Of a stretch of DNA of 5,510 nt, positions 1 to 5,312 are shown piece after piece (within the stretch, counting starts at the first letter, position 1; each line of letters begins with the position of its first letter). The DNA lies in NCBI GenBank assembly GCA_934277495.1, contig CAKQUI010000129.1, forward strand, positions 1 through 5,510, read 5' to 3'. The position numbers and the translations under genes are program-made. This DNA comes from an uncultured Clostridia bacterium (lineage in GTDB: Bacteria > Bacillota > Clostridia > Peptostreptococcales > Anaerovoracaceae). The notes under the pieces are model-generated. The model had not been told where the DNA came from. It did no database searches and saw only the letters and a list, made by a program, of their open reading frames with translations.

Positions 1-1125
1 CTCGGCGAATACGAGATCGTCAAGGACTACTACCACGAGCCGGTGGACGCCGATATGCCAAGCGTCATGCTTTACACGTCAGGTTCCACAGGCACGCCTA
101 AGGGAGTTATGCTGTCCTCATACAACCTGCTGCGTTCCGCCGACGTCAGCCGTGAAGCTCAGCAGCTCACCGAAGATGACCGTCTGTGCCAGGCGCCACC
201 GCTTTTCCATATATTCGGGCTTGTATTCGGACTGCTATCTTTCCTGCTGGCTGATGCAAAGGTCTATCTCCCGGAAAGCATCCACAGCTCCGATCTTATC
301 AGGACCATCCAGGAAAACAAATGCACTGTCTATCATGCGGTGCCAACCATGATGCTGATGCTGCTTGAAAGCAGTGACTTCAAACCTGAAAAAGTGTCGT
401 CTGTCCGCTGCTCCATGCTGGCGGGAGCTCCTACCAGCCCTGCTCAGATGAAGCATATGCAGGAAATGATGCCGGGCAACCATTTCATGCAGGTCTACGG
501 CCTCAGTGAGATCGCGCCGGCCACTATCACAGAATATGGCGATACTCAGGAGCATCTGCTGGATACCGTCGGCAAGCCTGTTATCTGCTGCGAGCTGATG
601 ATAAGGGATATAAACACCGGCAAAAAGTGTGCTCCGGGAGAAGTGGGAGAGATCCTGATAAAGGGATTCAACATGATGCTGGGCTATTATAAACTGCCGT
701 ACAGCAGTCAGCCTATAGACAAAGACGGCTGGCTCCGCTCCGGCGACCTGGGAACGATCACGGAGGACGGCTATCTGACGATATCCGGACGACTGAAAGA
801 ACTGATAATCAGAGGCGGCGAGAACATCATGCCGAATGAGATAGCCGATGCCGTCGTAAAACTCGATGCTGTCAAGGACGTCAAGGTGGTAGGCGTGCCA
901 AGCGAATTCTACGGTGAAGAAGTCGCTGCCTGCATCAGACTTCAGGAAGGTGCAGTGTTCGATGAAGACGAGGCAAGGAAGCAGCTGGCGGAAGACCTGG
1001 CAAAATACAAGATACCGGCATACTTCTTCTGTTACGACAGCTTCCCTACGCTGCCGAGCGGCAAGATGGACAGCGTCCGCCTGAAGAAAGAAGCTGCTGA
1101 GAAAGCCGCTGCAATGGGGAAATGA
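1..1125 (+). CDS. AMP-dependent acyl-CoA synthetase/ligase (class I adenylate-forming), 5' truncated by window
   Basis: The reading frame is open from base 1, so the start lies outside; 374 C-terminal residues are visible. The family activates a carboxylate with ATP to an acyl-adenylate and usually passes it to CoA in the cytoplasm. Visible core motifs, in order: the P-loop YTSGSTGTPKG (bases 73-105), YGLSE (adenine-binding loop, from about base 496), RSGDLG with the ribose-contacting Asp (about 736-753), the hinge GRLKE (about 790-804), RGGENIMPNEIA, and the C-terminal PSGK whose Lys (1063-1065) is the expected adenylation lysine. Roughly 130-200 N-terminal residues are probably missing, judging from usual family lengths of 500-560. 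All catalytic motifs are intact, so it should be active. The substrate cannot be read from the sequence; a fatty or aryl acid is likely. The FadD-like group is the best family-level guess. GC in a sampled 60-base stretch (841-900) is 33/60, well above the island downstream. Confidence 0.93.
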   Translation, partial: LGEYEIVKDYYHEPVDADMPSVMLYTSGSTGTPKGVMLSSYNLLRSADVSREAQQLTEDDRLCQAPPLFHIFGLVFGLLSFLLADAKVYLPESIHSSDLIRTIQENKCTVYHAVPTMMLMLLESSDFKPEKVSSVRCSMLAGAPTSPAQMKHMQEMMPGNHFMQVYGLSEIAPATITEYGDTQEHLLDTVGKPVICCELMIRDINTGKKCAPGEVGEILIKGFNMMLGYYKLPYSSQPIDKDGWLRSGDLGTITEDGYLTISGRLKELIIRGGENIMPNEIADAVVKLDAVKDVKVVGVPSEFYGEEVAACIRLQEGAVFDEDEARKQLAEDLAKYKIPAYFFCYDSFPTLPSGKMDSVRLKKEAAEKAAAMGK

Positions 1126-1166
1126 TCTCTCAGCGAATGCTGACCGGCAAACCATGATGATCCGGG

Positions 1167-1198
1167 ACAAAAGTGGCTTCGCCACATATTACTTTTGT
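1167..1198 (+). terminator. Weak hairpin, possible terminator of the AMP-ligase gene
   Basis: It lies 41 bases after the AMP-ligase stop. GTGGC-TTC-GCCAC (1173-1185) forms a 5-bp stem, and the flanking ACAAAAGT (1167-1174) and ACTTTTGT (1191-1198) are also perfectly complementary. A T-rich stretch occurs within the outer right arm, but no clean U-tract directly follows the GC-rich stem. It therefore resembles an intrinsic terminator only loosely. Confidence 0.35.
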
Positions 1199-1228
1199 TG
1201 ATATTCCGGAAATATCGAAAACTATATT
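1198..1228 (+). promoter_or_regulatory. Candidate sigma-70-type promoter for the lipoprotein gene
   Basis: TTGATA (1198-1203, 5/6 to the -35 consensus) and TATATT (1223-1228, 5/6 to the -10 consensus) are separated by 19 bases. The spacer is longer than the preferred 17, so strength may depend on a regulator. Transcription would begin near 1235, just ahead of the AAGGAGG at 1241-1247. Confidence 0.4.
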
Positions 1229-1231
1229 TCC
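1200..1231 (+). promoter_or_regulatory. Interlocking palindromes over the candidate promoter (possible operator)
   Basis: Two inverted repeats share an arm. GATATT-CCGGA-AATATC (1200-1216) has perfect 6-bp arms. GGAAATAT (1208-1215) and ATATTTCC (1224-1231) are perfect 8-bp arms with an 8-base gap. The result is three related half-sites in alternating orientation, lying across the -35/-10 spacer and the -10 element. This layout fits a repressor operator. As RNA the two hairpins would exclude each other. AT-rich palindromes also arise by chance, so function is inferred. Confidence 0.35.
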
Positions 1232-1240
1232 TGCATAATA

Positions 1241-1267
1241 AAGGAGGCATTGCAGCACGACGCTGCA
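1241..1267 (+). promoter_or_regulatory. Strong Shine-Dalgarno followed by a hairpin; start codon of the next gene unclear
   Basis: AAGGAGG (1241-1247) is a near-perfect ribosome-binding site, but the first in-frame start is TTG at 1250, only 2 bases away and too close. The next in-frame starts, ATG 1280 and ATG 1301, are 32 and 53 bases away and have no site of their own. A 6-bp perfect stem TGCAGC-ACGAC-GCTGCA (1251-1267) sits directly after the Shine-Dalgarno. Folding it would shorten the effective distance to ATG 1280 to about 15 bases. Confidence 0.45.
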
Positions 1268-1300
1268 GATACTATAGCGATGCAAACTAAATATACAATA

Positions 1301-2176
1301 ATGCGCAAGTTCACGTTTTTTTCCTGTCTGCTGGCTGTCTGTGCAGTGCTCATCCTGGTCATGGGCAGCTGCACAGGCTCAGGCGTATCCACAGCCACAG
1401 AGGACGATATAAAAACAGCTGTTGAAAAAGGCCTCGAAGCAAAATGGGATTATCAGAACAACCACAGAGCATACAAACTTAAATGCAAGGAAACGACGTC
1501 CAGCCTGAAAAAATACTATAAGAATTCCATCGACAAGGAACTGAAATACATCGGAAAATACAAAGACGCCGGTTTCGAAAATACCGAGCTTGGCGATGCG
1601 GTAGCCGGATACATCGACAGCCTGGAAAAACAGCATGATCTGCTGTCCGGCGATATAAAGGATTACTGGACGCTCAAGTACGATTTGAAAGCATATCAGT
1701 GGTATGGGACTAAAGCTTTGAAACAGCTGAACGACATCTGCGGATTCGAGTTTTCAGACGACTACCAGATAGAATTCGACCAGATGATGAATGACACAGA
1801 TTATGAGAATATGTCCGATGACCCGAAACAGGTCACGGAAGCGTTCACGATAGAAAGCCAGACGGCGGAAGAAGATAACGGCAGCCGCCAGCCAGCGGTA
1901 AAAATAAAGAACAATACGGACTTTGCATACGCTTGCTATGCGCTGGTATACCGTGTCAAAGCAGAAGACGGGACTGTCGTCGAATCAGAGCTTTACGACT
2001 ATATCTACAAATTCGAAGCAGGCTCCGAAAGGAAGACCATCTACAGCGGACCCGAGCTGAAACCGGGATATACATACGAAGCATACGGATACGCCGTTGA
2101 AGAAACGGCGGACGACGAGTACGTCGGCGACACGATAAAACTGCCTGAACCGGTAGCCGTGAAGATAACTGAATGA
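1301..2176 (+). CDS. Predicted membrane-anchored lipoprotein, helical N-terminal and beta-rich C-terminal region
   Basis: No named family is recognised. Starting at ATG 1301 gives 291 residues with a textbook lipoprotein signal: MRK, a hydrophobic core (residues 4-20), then MGS-Cys24 as lipobox. Lipidation at Cys24 would anchor it on the outer face of the cytoplasmic membrane. ATG 1280 (MQTKYTI added) or TTG 1250 are alternative starts that leave the same signal. Residues about 35-165 are charged, Lys/Tyr-rich and probably helical. Residues about 180-285 look like beta-strands, with VKIKNNTDFAYACYALVYRV followed by EDGTVVES. That pattern resembles FxLYD/DUF5780-type extracellular beta domains (resemblance by eye only). 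No catalytic motif is visible, so a binding or structural role is more likely than an enzymatic one. It probably has its own promoter upstream and converges on the secreted-protein gene, 61 bases separating the stops. Confidence 0.8.
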   Translation: MRKFTFFSCLLAVCAVLILVMGSCTGSGVSTATEDDIKTAVEKGLEAKWDYQNNHRAYKLKCKETTSSLKKYYKNSIDKELKYIGKYKDAGFENTELGDAVAGYIDSLEKQHDLLSGDIKDYWTLKYDLKAYQWYGTKALKQLNDICGFEFSDDYQIEFDQMMNDTDYENMSDDPKQVTEAFTIESQTAEEDNGSRQPAVKIKNNTDFAYACYALVYRVKAEDGTVVESELYDYIYKFEAGSERKTIYSGPELKPGYTYEAYGYAVEETADDEYVGDTIKLPEPVAVKITE

Positions 2177-2237
2177 TTTATCTTCCTATCCCTGAGATGC
2201 ATATTGTGTTATCAAATAGGGCTGTATTAACTGATAT

Positions 2238-2759
2238 TTATTTTATATAACCTGAAAAGCTACTGCCTGAAAAAGTCAAGTAGAATTCAGTATCGCTTTT
2301 AATATTTGAAAATGTAACTGAAGCACTTTTTCCGGAACTTATTTTGGTAGTTGCATAAGTTTTGGTTAAACGTTTTGCTTTAACAGTCATTGCATATTTC
2401 CCTGTATTTTTCACGTAAAATGTATAACTTGTCTTACCTTTGAATTTATAATTTGTATATAATGTTTGACTTCCAGGGTCACCACTAAAATTATATTTTC
2501 CTTTGGTTTTTATATTCCACACTTTTGTTGGTCTACTAACACTTTGTACCTGTGTTCCTTCATCATCAGGACAAACATTAGATACTCCAACATTTATCTG
2601 TTCTTCTTCTGGAATGTTCTCATCGTTGTATTGAACGCTCACACAGATATTTTCTTCATCAGCTTCATCCGCATATGCTACTGCTGGTACCAATCCCAAT
2701 ATTAAAGTTAAAACCATCATCGGGATTAAGAAAAAATTTTTTCGATTCATCATTGTCAT
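2238..2759 (-). CDS. Small secreted protein with acidic N-terminal and basic beta-rich C-terminal region
   Basis: No family is recognised. The 173-residue product starts at ATG 2759, 6 bases from AAGGAG (2766-2771), which decides this start over the two following Met codons. A Sec signal peptide is clear: MTMMNRK, a hydrophobic core, and AYA|DE as the signal peptidase I site after residue 30. Mature residues 31-70 hold 13 Asp/Glu and no Lys/Arg, with two cysteines (39 and 63) that could form a disulfide. Residues 71-173 hold 18 Lys/Arg and only 3 Asp/Glu, and alternate Thr/Ser/Lys with aromatics (TSYTFYVKNTG, ISSGKSASVTFSNI), which suggests a beta-sandwich. No LPXTG or transmembrane anchor follows, so it is probably released. 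It may be an adhesin-like or wall-binding protein, or a preprotein whose acidic part masks a cationic domain. It is divergent from the XRE regulator, which may control it. Confidence 0.8.
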   Translation of the reverse strand: MTMMNRKNFFLIPMMVLTLILGLVPAVAYADEADEENICVSVQYNDENIPEEEQINVGVSNVCPDDEGTQVQSVSRPTKVWNIKTKGKYNFSGDPGSQTLYTNYKFKGKTSYTFYVKNTGKYAMTVKAKRLTKTYATTKISSGKSASVTFSNIKSDTEFYLTFSGSSFSGYIK

Positions 2760-2802
2760 ACATTACTCCTTTTTTAAGCCCTATTAAATAACATCTCCCT
2801 TT

Positions 2803-2830
2803 ATTTAACATAGATTACGCATATAATCAA
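2803..2830 (-). promoter_or_regulatory. Candidate promoter of the secreted-protein gene
   Basis: On the minus strand TTGATT (2825-2830, 4/6 to -35) and TTAAAT (2803-2808, 4/6 to -10) are 16 bases apart. Transcription would start near 2796, leaving a leader of about 37 bases before ATG 2759. The region is AT-rich, so such matches are easy to find. Confidence 0.3.
2822..2827 (+). promoter_or_regulatory. Perfect TATAAT, possible -10 element of the regulator gene
   Basis: TATAAT is an exact consensus -10, but the best -35 at usable spacing is only TTTATT (2800-2805, 16-base spacer, 3/6). If used, transcription would start near 2834, putting the 15-bp inverted repeat at the very 5' end of a leader of about 125 bases. 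An alternative nearer the gene is TTGTAC (2893-2898) with TATTAT (2919-2924), but its 20-base spacer is too long. Confidence 0.28.
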
Positions 2831-2842
2831 TAAATTGCCAGC

Positions 2843-2879
2843 AAACAGGCGATGCCACAAATACTGGCATCGCCTGTTT
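2843..2879. repeat. Perfect 15-bp inverted repeat between divergent genes (terminator-like hairpin)
   Basis: AAACAGGCGATGCCA (2843-2857) and its exact complement (2865-2879) flank a 7-base loop. Eight of 15 pairs are G-C, so the RNA hairpin would be very stable in either direction. A-rich left and T-rich right ends are those of a bidirectional intrinsic terminator, but the U-run is only three bases, and all three are inside the stem. It lies upstream of both genes instead of between convergent ends. It could be a relic terminator, an insulator between two promoters, a leader attenuator, or an operator. Confidence 0.8.
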
Positions 2880-2958
2880 CACGCAGTGATTATTGTACAC
2901 TTTACACATTAACAGAACTATTATAAGCTATAGTCAAATATTAAGGAGGAAATATGCT

Positions 2959-3573
2959 ATGCACATAGGAAAACAAATAAAAGAAAAGCGTTTAGAGCTT
3001 AATATGACACAAAATGAATTAGCAGAAGCATTAAATGTATCTCGCTCGACAGTATCCAATTGGGAAATTGAAAGGAATTATCCTGATATACAGTTGATAG
3101 TTTCCTTATCAAAAATTCTGAACATTCCATTGGAATTATTGCTGCAGGAAGAAAGTGATGTAGTAAAAAAAATAACAAGTGATACAAAAGAAAAAAAACA
3201 TATCAAATTGAAGATCAAAATACTGTATATTATACTTTTTGCTTTAATTATTGTAGGGGCAATATACGTATACCAATCTAATAATTACCTGGAAATTTCA
3301 AATGCAAATAAAATCATATCTTTAAAAGAACATAATAGCACGATCGAAATCGTTACAAAATTACCTATATATAGAAGTTTGACAGGATACTACTTAGATG
3401 TCTCTCCACAAAATAAAGATACATTGCAGATAACATTAATCACCAAACTTGATCTTACTATGAGCAATAAAGAATCTATATCCATCCCATTAGACCAGGA
3501 TGAGTTCGATAAAATCGATCATATAAATTTTATCAGCAAAAACAAATCATTTAAATCTATGGATTTAAATTAA
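2959..3573 (+). CDS. XRE-family transcriptional regulator with one transmembrane segment
   Basis: The 204-residue product starts at ATG 2959, 9 bases after AAGGAGG (2943-2949). A nearer ATG at 2954 is out of frame and stops after four codons. Residues 4-62 form a Cro/C1-type helix-turn-helix: IGKQIKEKRLELNMTQNELA, then SRSTVSNWEIERNYPD with the recognition helix, then LSKILNIPLELLL. A Lys-rich linker (70-87) leads into a single membrane helix (about 88-105, ILYIILFALIIVGAIYVY). Residues 106-204 should then lie outside the cell and match no domain I recognise. The layout fits a membrane-bound DNA-binding protein whose external part senses an envelope or extracellular signal. The divergent secreted-protein gene is the most likely target, and autoregulation through the shared 199-base region is plausible. 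Cytoplasmic partners such as a kinase or toxin are absent, so a toxin-antitoxin reading is not supported. Confidence 0.9.
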   Translation: MHIGKQIKEKRLELNMTQNELAEALNVSRSTVSNWEIERNYPDIQLIVSLSKILNIPLELLLQEESDVVKKITSDTKEKKHIKLKIKILYIILFALIIVGAIYVYQSNNYLEISNANKIISLKEHNSTIEIVTKLPIYRSLTGYYLDVSPQNKDTLQITLITKLDLTMSNKESISIPLDQDEFDKIDHINFISKNKSFKSMDLN

Positions 3574-3768
3574 AAGAGGTTATAGTAATTTGTTTTTGTG
3601 GAGGGACGAGGGTGCGGACAAAATCCTGGACTGTGAAATAAAGTCTGTAAATTAGCCTTCTATGGTAATCACAGAAGTCCTTACAGCAGCTTTTCCAAAT
3701 ACCTGATATCAATGATATATCTGTACTCAGCTGCTCAAGGATTATAGACACACATCCCGGTACCGGTT
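3574..3768. other. Gene-free convergent region with several potential stem-loops
   Basis: No convincing gene is present. Potential stems are GGACT (3628-3632)/AGTCC (3676-3680) continued by GTGA (3633-3636)/TCAC (3669-3672), then AGCAGCT (3685-3691)/AGCTGCT (3729-3735) with an inner GATAT (3705-3709)/ATATC (3717-3721), and the 10-base palindrome CCGGTACCGG (3757-3766) followed by TTTTATT. A purine-rich, GC-richer block (3597-3619) stands out against its surroundings. The last palindrome could be a short terminator for the regulator gene, but its stem is only 3 bp with a 4-base loop. A structured RNA or a dispersed repeat fragment is possible but unproven. Confidence 0.35.
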
Positions 3769-4698
3769 TTATTCATCGAACAGCGGCGTTGAGAAGTATC
3801 GCTCTGCTGTGTCCGGCAGCACTGTCACAACTGTCTTGCCTTTGCCCAGCTTCTTTGCCAGCTTCAGTGCTGCTGCGACGTTGGTGCCGCTGGATATACC
3901 GCACATCAGACCTTCCAGTCTTGCCAGGTTCTGCGCTGTGGTGATGGCTTCTTCGTCTGTCACGATATATATCTCATCGAAGATCTGCCTGTTGAGGATC
4001 GGCGGGATCAGTCCGTCGCCTATACCCATCTGCAGGTGAGTGCCTATGTCGCCGCCTGCCAGTATAGCTGCGTTCTCAGGCTCTACCGCCCATATCTCGA
4101 TGTCGGGATTCTGAGCCTTCAGCACTTCTCCGATACCTGTTATGGTGCCACCTGTGCCTATGCCGGAACAGAATCCGTGTATCTCGCCTTCCACCTGCTC
4201 CATTATCTCAAGGGCAGTGTGGTGTCTGTGAGCCATTGGGTTGGCTTCGTTCTCGAACTGCTGCGGCACGAAAACCCTGGAATCTTCCGCCGCCATTTTC
4301 ATGGCGAGCTTCTGGCACTCGTCTATGCACTTTCCTATATTGCCTTCATCGTGTATCAGTCTGACCTCAGCTCCGTAGTGTTTCACTATCTTGCGGCGCT
4401 CCTCGCTGACCGAGTCCGGCATAATGATTATCGTCTTATATCCTCTCACTGCTCCCACCAGTGCCAGTCCTATGCCCTGGTTGCCGCTGGTCGGCTCCAC
4501 GATTATCGTATCTTCATTGATAAGACCCTTTTTCTCTGCATCCAGGATCATATTGTATGCAGTCCTTGTCTTTATGGAACCGCCTACATTCAGTCCTTCG
4601 AATTTCACCAGTACGTCAGCGCTGTCCGGCCCCACCATCCTGTTGAGTTTGATCACCGGCGTATGGCCTACAGCTGCCAGCACATTATCATAAATCAT
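3769..4698 (-). CDS. CysK-like PLP-dependent beta-replacing enzyme (cysteine synthase family)
   Basis: The 309-residue product has normal family length. ATG 4698 is chosen because AGGAAG (4706-4711) lies 7 bases upstream and MIYDNVLAAVGHTPVIKLN is the expected N-terminus; the longer frame from 4827 adds only unrelated sequence. Fold type II PLP features are all present: Lys43 in GGSIKTR as the Schiff-base lysine, the substrate loop TSGNQGIG (70-77), the PLP phosphate loop GIGTGGTITG (179-188), QFENEANPMAH (147-157), and GISSGTN (267-273) with the pyridine-contacting Ser. The family makes cysteine from O-acetylserine and sulfide, in the cytoplasm. Two positions deviate: Gln74 replaces the usual Thr of TSGNTG, and Asp228 in GIGDG replaces the usual Ala of GIGAG. 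No serine acetyltransferase gene is nearby. It could therefore be a cysteine desulfhydrase or use another substrate. It appears to be transcribed separately from the Nudix gene upstream. Confidence 0.9.
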   Translation of the reverse strand: MIYDNVLAAVGHTPVIKLNRMVGPDSADVLVKFEGLNVGGSIKTRTAYNMILDAEKKGLINEDTIIVEPTSGNQGIGLALVGAVRGYKTIIIMPDSVSEERRKIVKHYGAEVRLIHDEGNIGKCIDECQKLAMKMAAEDSRVFVPQQFENEANPMAHRHHTALEIMEQVEGEIHGFCSGIGTGGTITGIGEVLKAQNPDIEIWAVEPENAAILAGGDIGTHLQMGIGDGLIPPILNRQIFDEIYIVTDEEAITTAQNLARLEGLMCGISSGTNVAAALKLAKKLGKGKTVVTVLPDTAERYFSTPLFDE

Positions 4699-4777
4699 TC
4701 TACCACTTCCTGTTTTAATTTTACAAATTCCGGACCGCCATGCCCTGACAGCGCTCCGAGCAATATCACACCTAACC

Positions 4778-4806
4778 ATTGTAGAACAAAAAAATGATAC
4801 ATGCAA
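4778..4806 (-). promoter_or_regulatory. Candidate promoter of the cysK-like gene
   Basis: On the minus strand TTGCAT (4801-4806, 3/6) and TACAAT (4778-4783, 5/6) are exactly 17 bases apart. Transcription would start near 4771, giving a leader of about 72 bases, too short for a T-box. The -35 is embedded in one arm of the hairpin at 4794-4827, so termination of the upstream operon and initiation here would overlap. Confidence 0.5.
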
Positions 4807-4827
4807 TAATGAAATCGCATATATCAT
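4788..4827 (-). terminator. Candidate intrinsic terminator of the YolD-Nudix operon
   Basis: On the minus strand ATGATATATGC (4827-4817) pairs with GCATGTATCAT (4804-4794), 10 of 11 pairs, around a 12-base loop. A run of seven T follows (4794-4788), its first base being part of the stem. It lies 43 bases after the Nudix stop. The stem is AT-rich with only three G-C pairs, so efficiency is uncertain, although the T-run is good. Confidence 0.45.
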
Positions 4828-4870
4828 ATCGATCGGCTCTCGTTATATCAGCATCATCCTGCACTTGACT

Positions 4871-5278
4871 TCATCCTCTGCCGTATATCTCCACCTGCTG
4901 TACCATGTGTCCTATATTGCCTTCTCCTGCAAAGGTCTGCATATCGAAAAAGTCTGTGTCTTCGACCGGGATCCAGCAGAGGGGGTGTTTTTCCGGCACG
5001 AGATCGACTTCTCTGCTCAGAGTCCCGACATAGACCTCCACGGTGCAATCCTGGTTGTAATATGTGAAATCCATCATATGCGACAGTTCTATCGTATTTC
5101 TTCCGATGCCGGTCTCTTCTTCAAGCTCACGGTACGCCGCTTCAAAGCCGTCTTCGCCCGGTTCGATCTTGCCTCCCACCAGGTTGTAAAGACCTTCGTA
5201 CGGATCCCACAGTCTTTTGCAGAAAAGCAGGCTTTTCTGATCCTTGCTGTATACCATTATACAATTATATCCCTGCAT
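4871..5278 (-). CDS. Nudix hydrolase (MutT-like)
   Basis: The 135-residue protein starts at ATG 5278, 8 bases after AGGGAGG (5287-5293). A complete Nudix box runs from Gly36 to Ile58: G-x5-E42-x7-R50-E51-L-x-E54-E55-x-G57-I, with every signature residue present, so Mg-dependent hydrolysis of a nucleoside diphosphate linked to another group should be intact. Upstream, YNCIMVYSKDQKSLLFCKR and LWDPYEGLYNLVGGKIEPGE are the usual beta-strands leading into the box. Size fits single-domain MutT-type enzymes that cleanse oxidised nucleotides or remove NDP-X compounds. The substrate is not readable from sequence. The gene follows the YolD-like gene by 34 bases on the same strand, which suggests one transcript and a possible link to DNA-damage handling. 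A candidate terminator follows it. Confidence 0.92.
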   Translation of the reverse strand: MQGYNCIMVYSKDQKSLLFCKRLWDPYEGLYNLVGGKIEPGEDGFEAAYRELEEETGIGRNTIELSHMMDFTYYNQDCTVEVYVGTLSREVDLVPEKHPLCWIPVEDTDFFDMQTFAGEGNIGHMVQQVEIYGRG

Positions 5279-5312
5279 TCGTTTTTCCTCCCTGCTGCTC
5301 GGATGTGCTGTA

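Larger units (their letters stand above)
2177..3768. other. AT-rich island carrying a divergent secreted-protein / regulator pair
   Basis: Base composition drops sharply between the lipoprotein and cysK-like stops. Hand counts give 20/60 GC at 3001-3060 and 11/60 at 3181-3240, against 33/60 at 841-900. Codon choice in both island genes is dominated by A/T third positions, unlike all five neighbours. The edges fall between convergent stop codons, a tolerant place for insertion. No integrase, transposase, terminal inverted repeat or obvious target duplication was found, so transfer is inferred from composition alone. Confidence 0.55.

Noticed and set aside
235..1185. Long minus-strand open frame (316 codons) opposite the AMP-ligase gene
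   Set aside because: It is antisense to intact, motif-bearing coding sequence, its translation shows no domain, and it lacks a ribosome-binding site.
2177..2237. Terminator between the convergent lipoprotein and secreted-protein genes
   Set aside because: Only 4-5 bp complementarities with long loops (CCTAT/ATAGG, CCCT/AGGG) and no T-run next to them were found.
2954..2968. Mini-frame ATG CTA TGC ACA TAG just before the regulator start
   Set aside because: It has only four codons and overlaps the true start; it could slightly dampen initiation but is probably chance.
2959..3573. Antitoxin of a toxin-antitoxin pair
   Set aside because: The neighbour is an exported protein in divergent orientation and not a cytoplasmic toxin in the same operon, and the regulator carries a membrane helix.
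3557..3751. Minus-strand open frame of 64 codons in the convergent region
   Set aside because: It begins at GTG without a ribosome-binding site, overlaps the end of the regulator gene, and its product is not recognisable.
2177..3768. Insertion sequence or integrative element
   Set aside because: No transposase or integrase coding sequence, no terminal inverted repeats and no flanking duplication were found by eye.
4036..4797. Long plus-strand open frame (253 codons) opposite the cysK-like gene
   Set aside because: The minus-strand frame carries all PLP-enzyme motifs, while the plus-strand translation is Cys/His/Tyr-rich and resembles no family.
4699..4870. T-box or other sulfur riboswitch ahead of the cysK-like gene
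   Set aside because: The predicted leader is only about 72 bases, and no T-box sequence, S-box core or anti-terminator pair was found.
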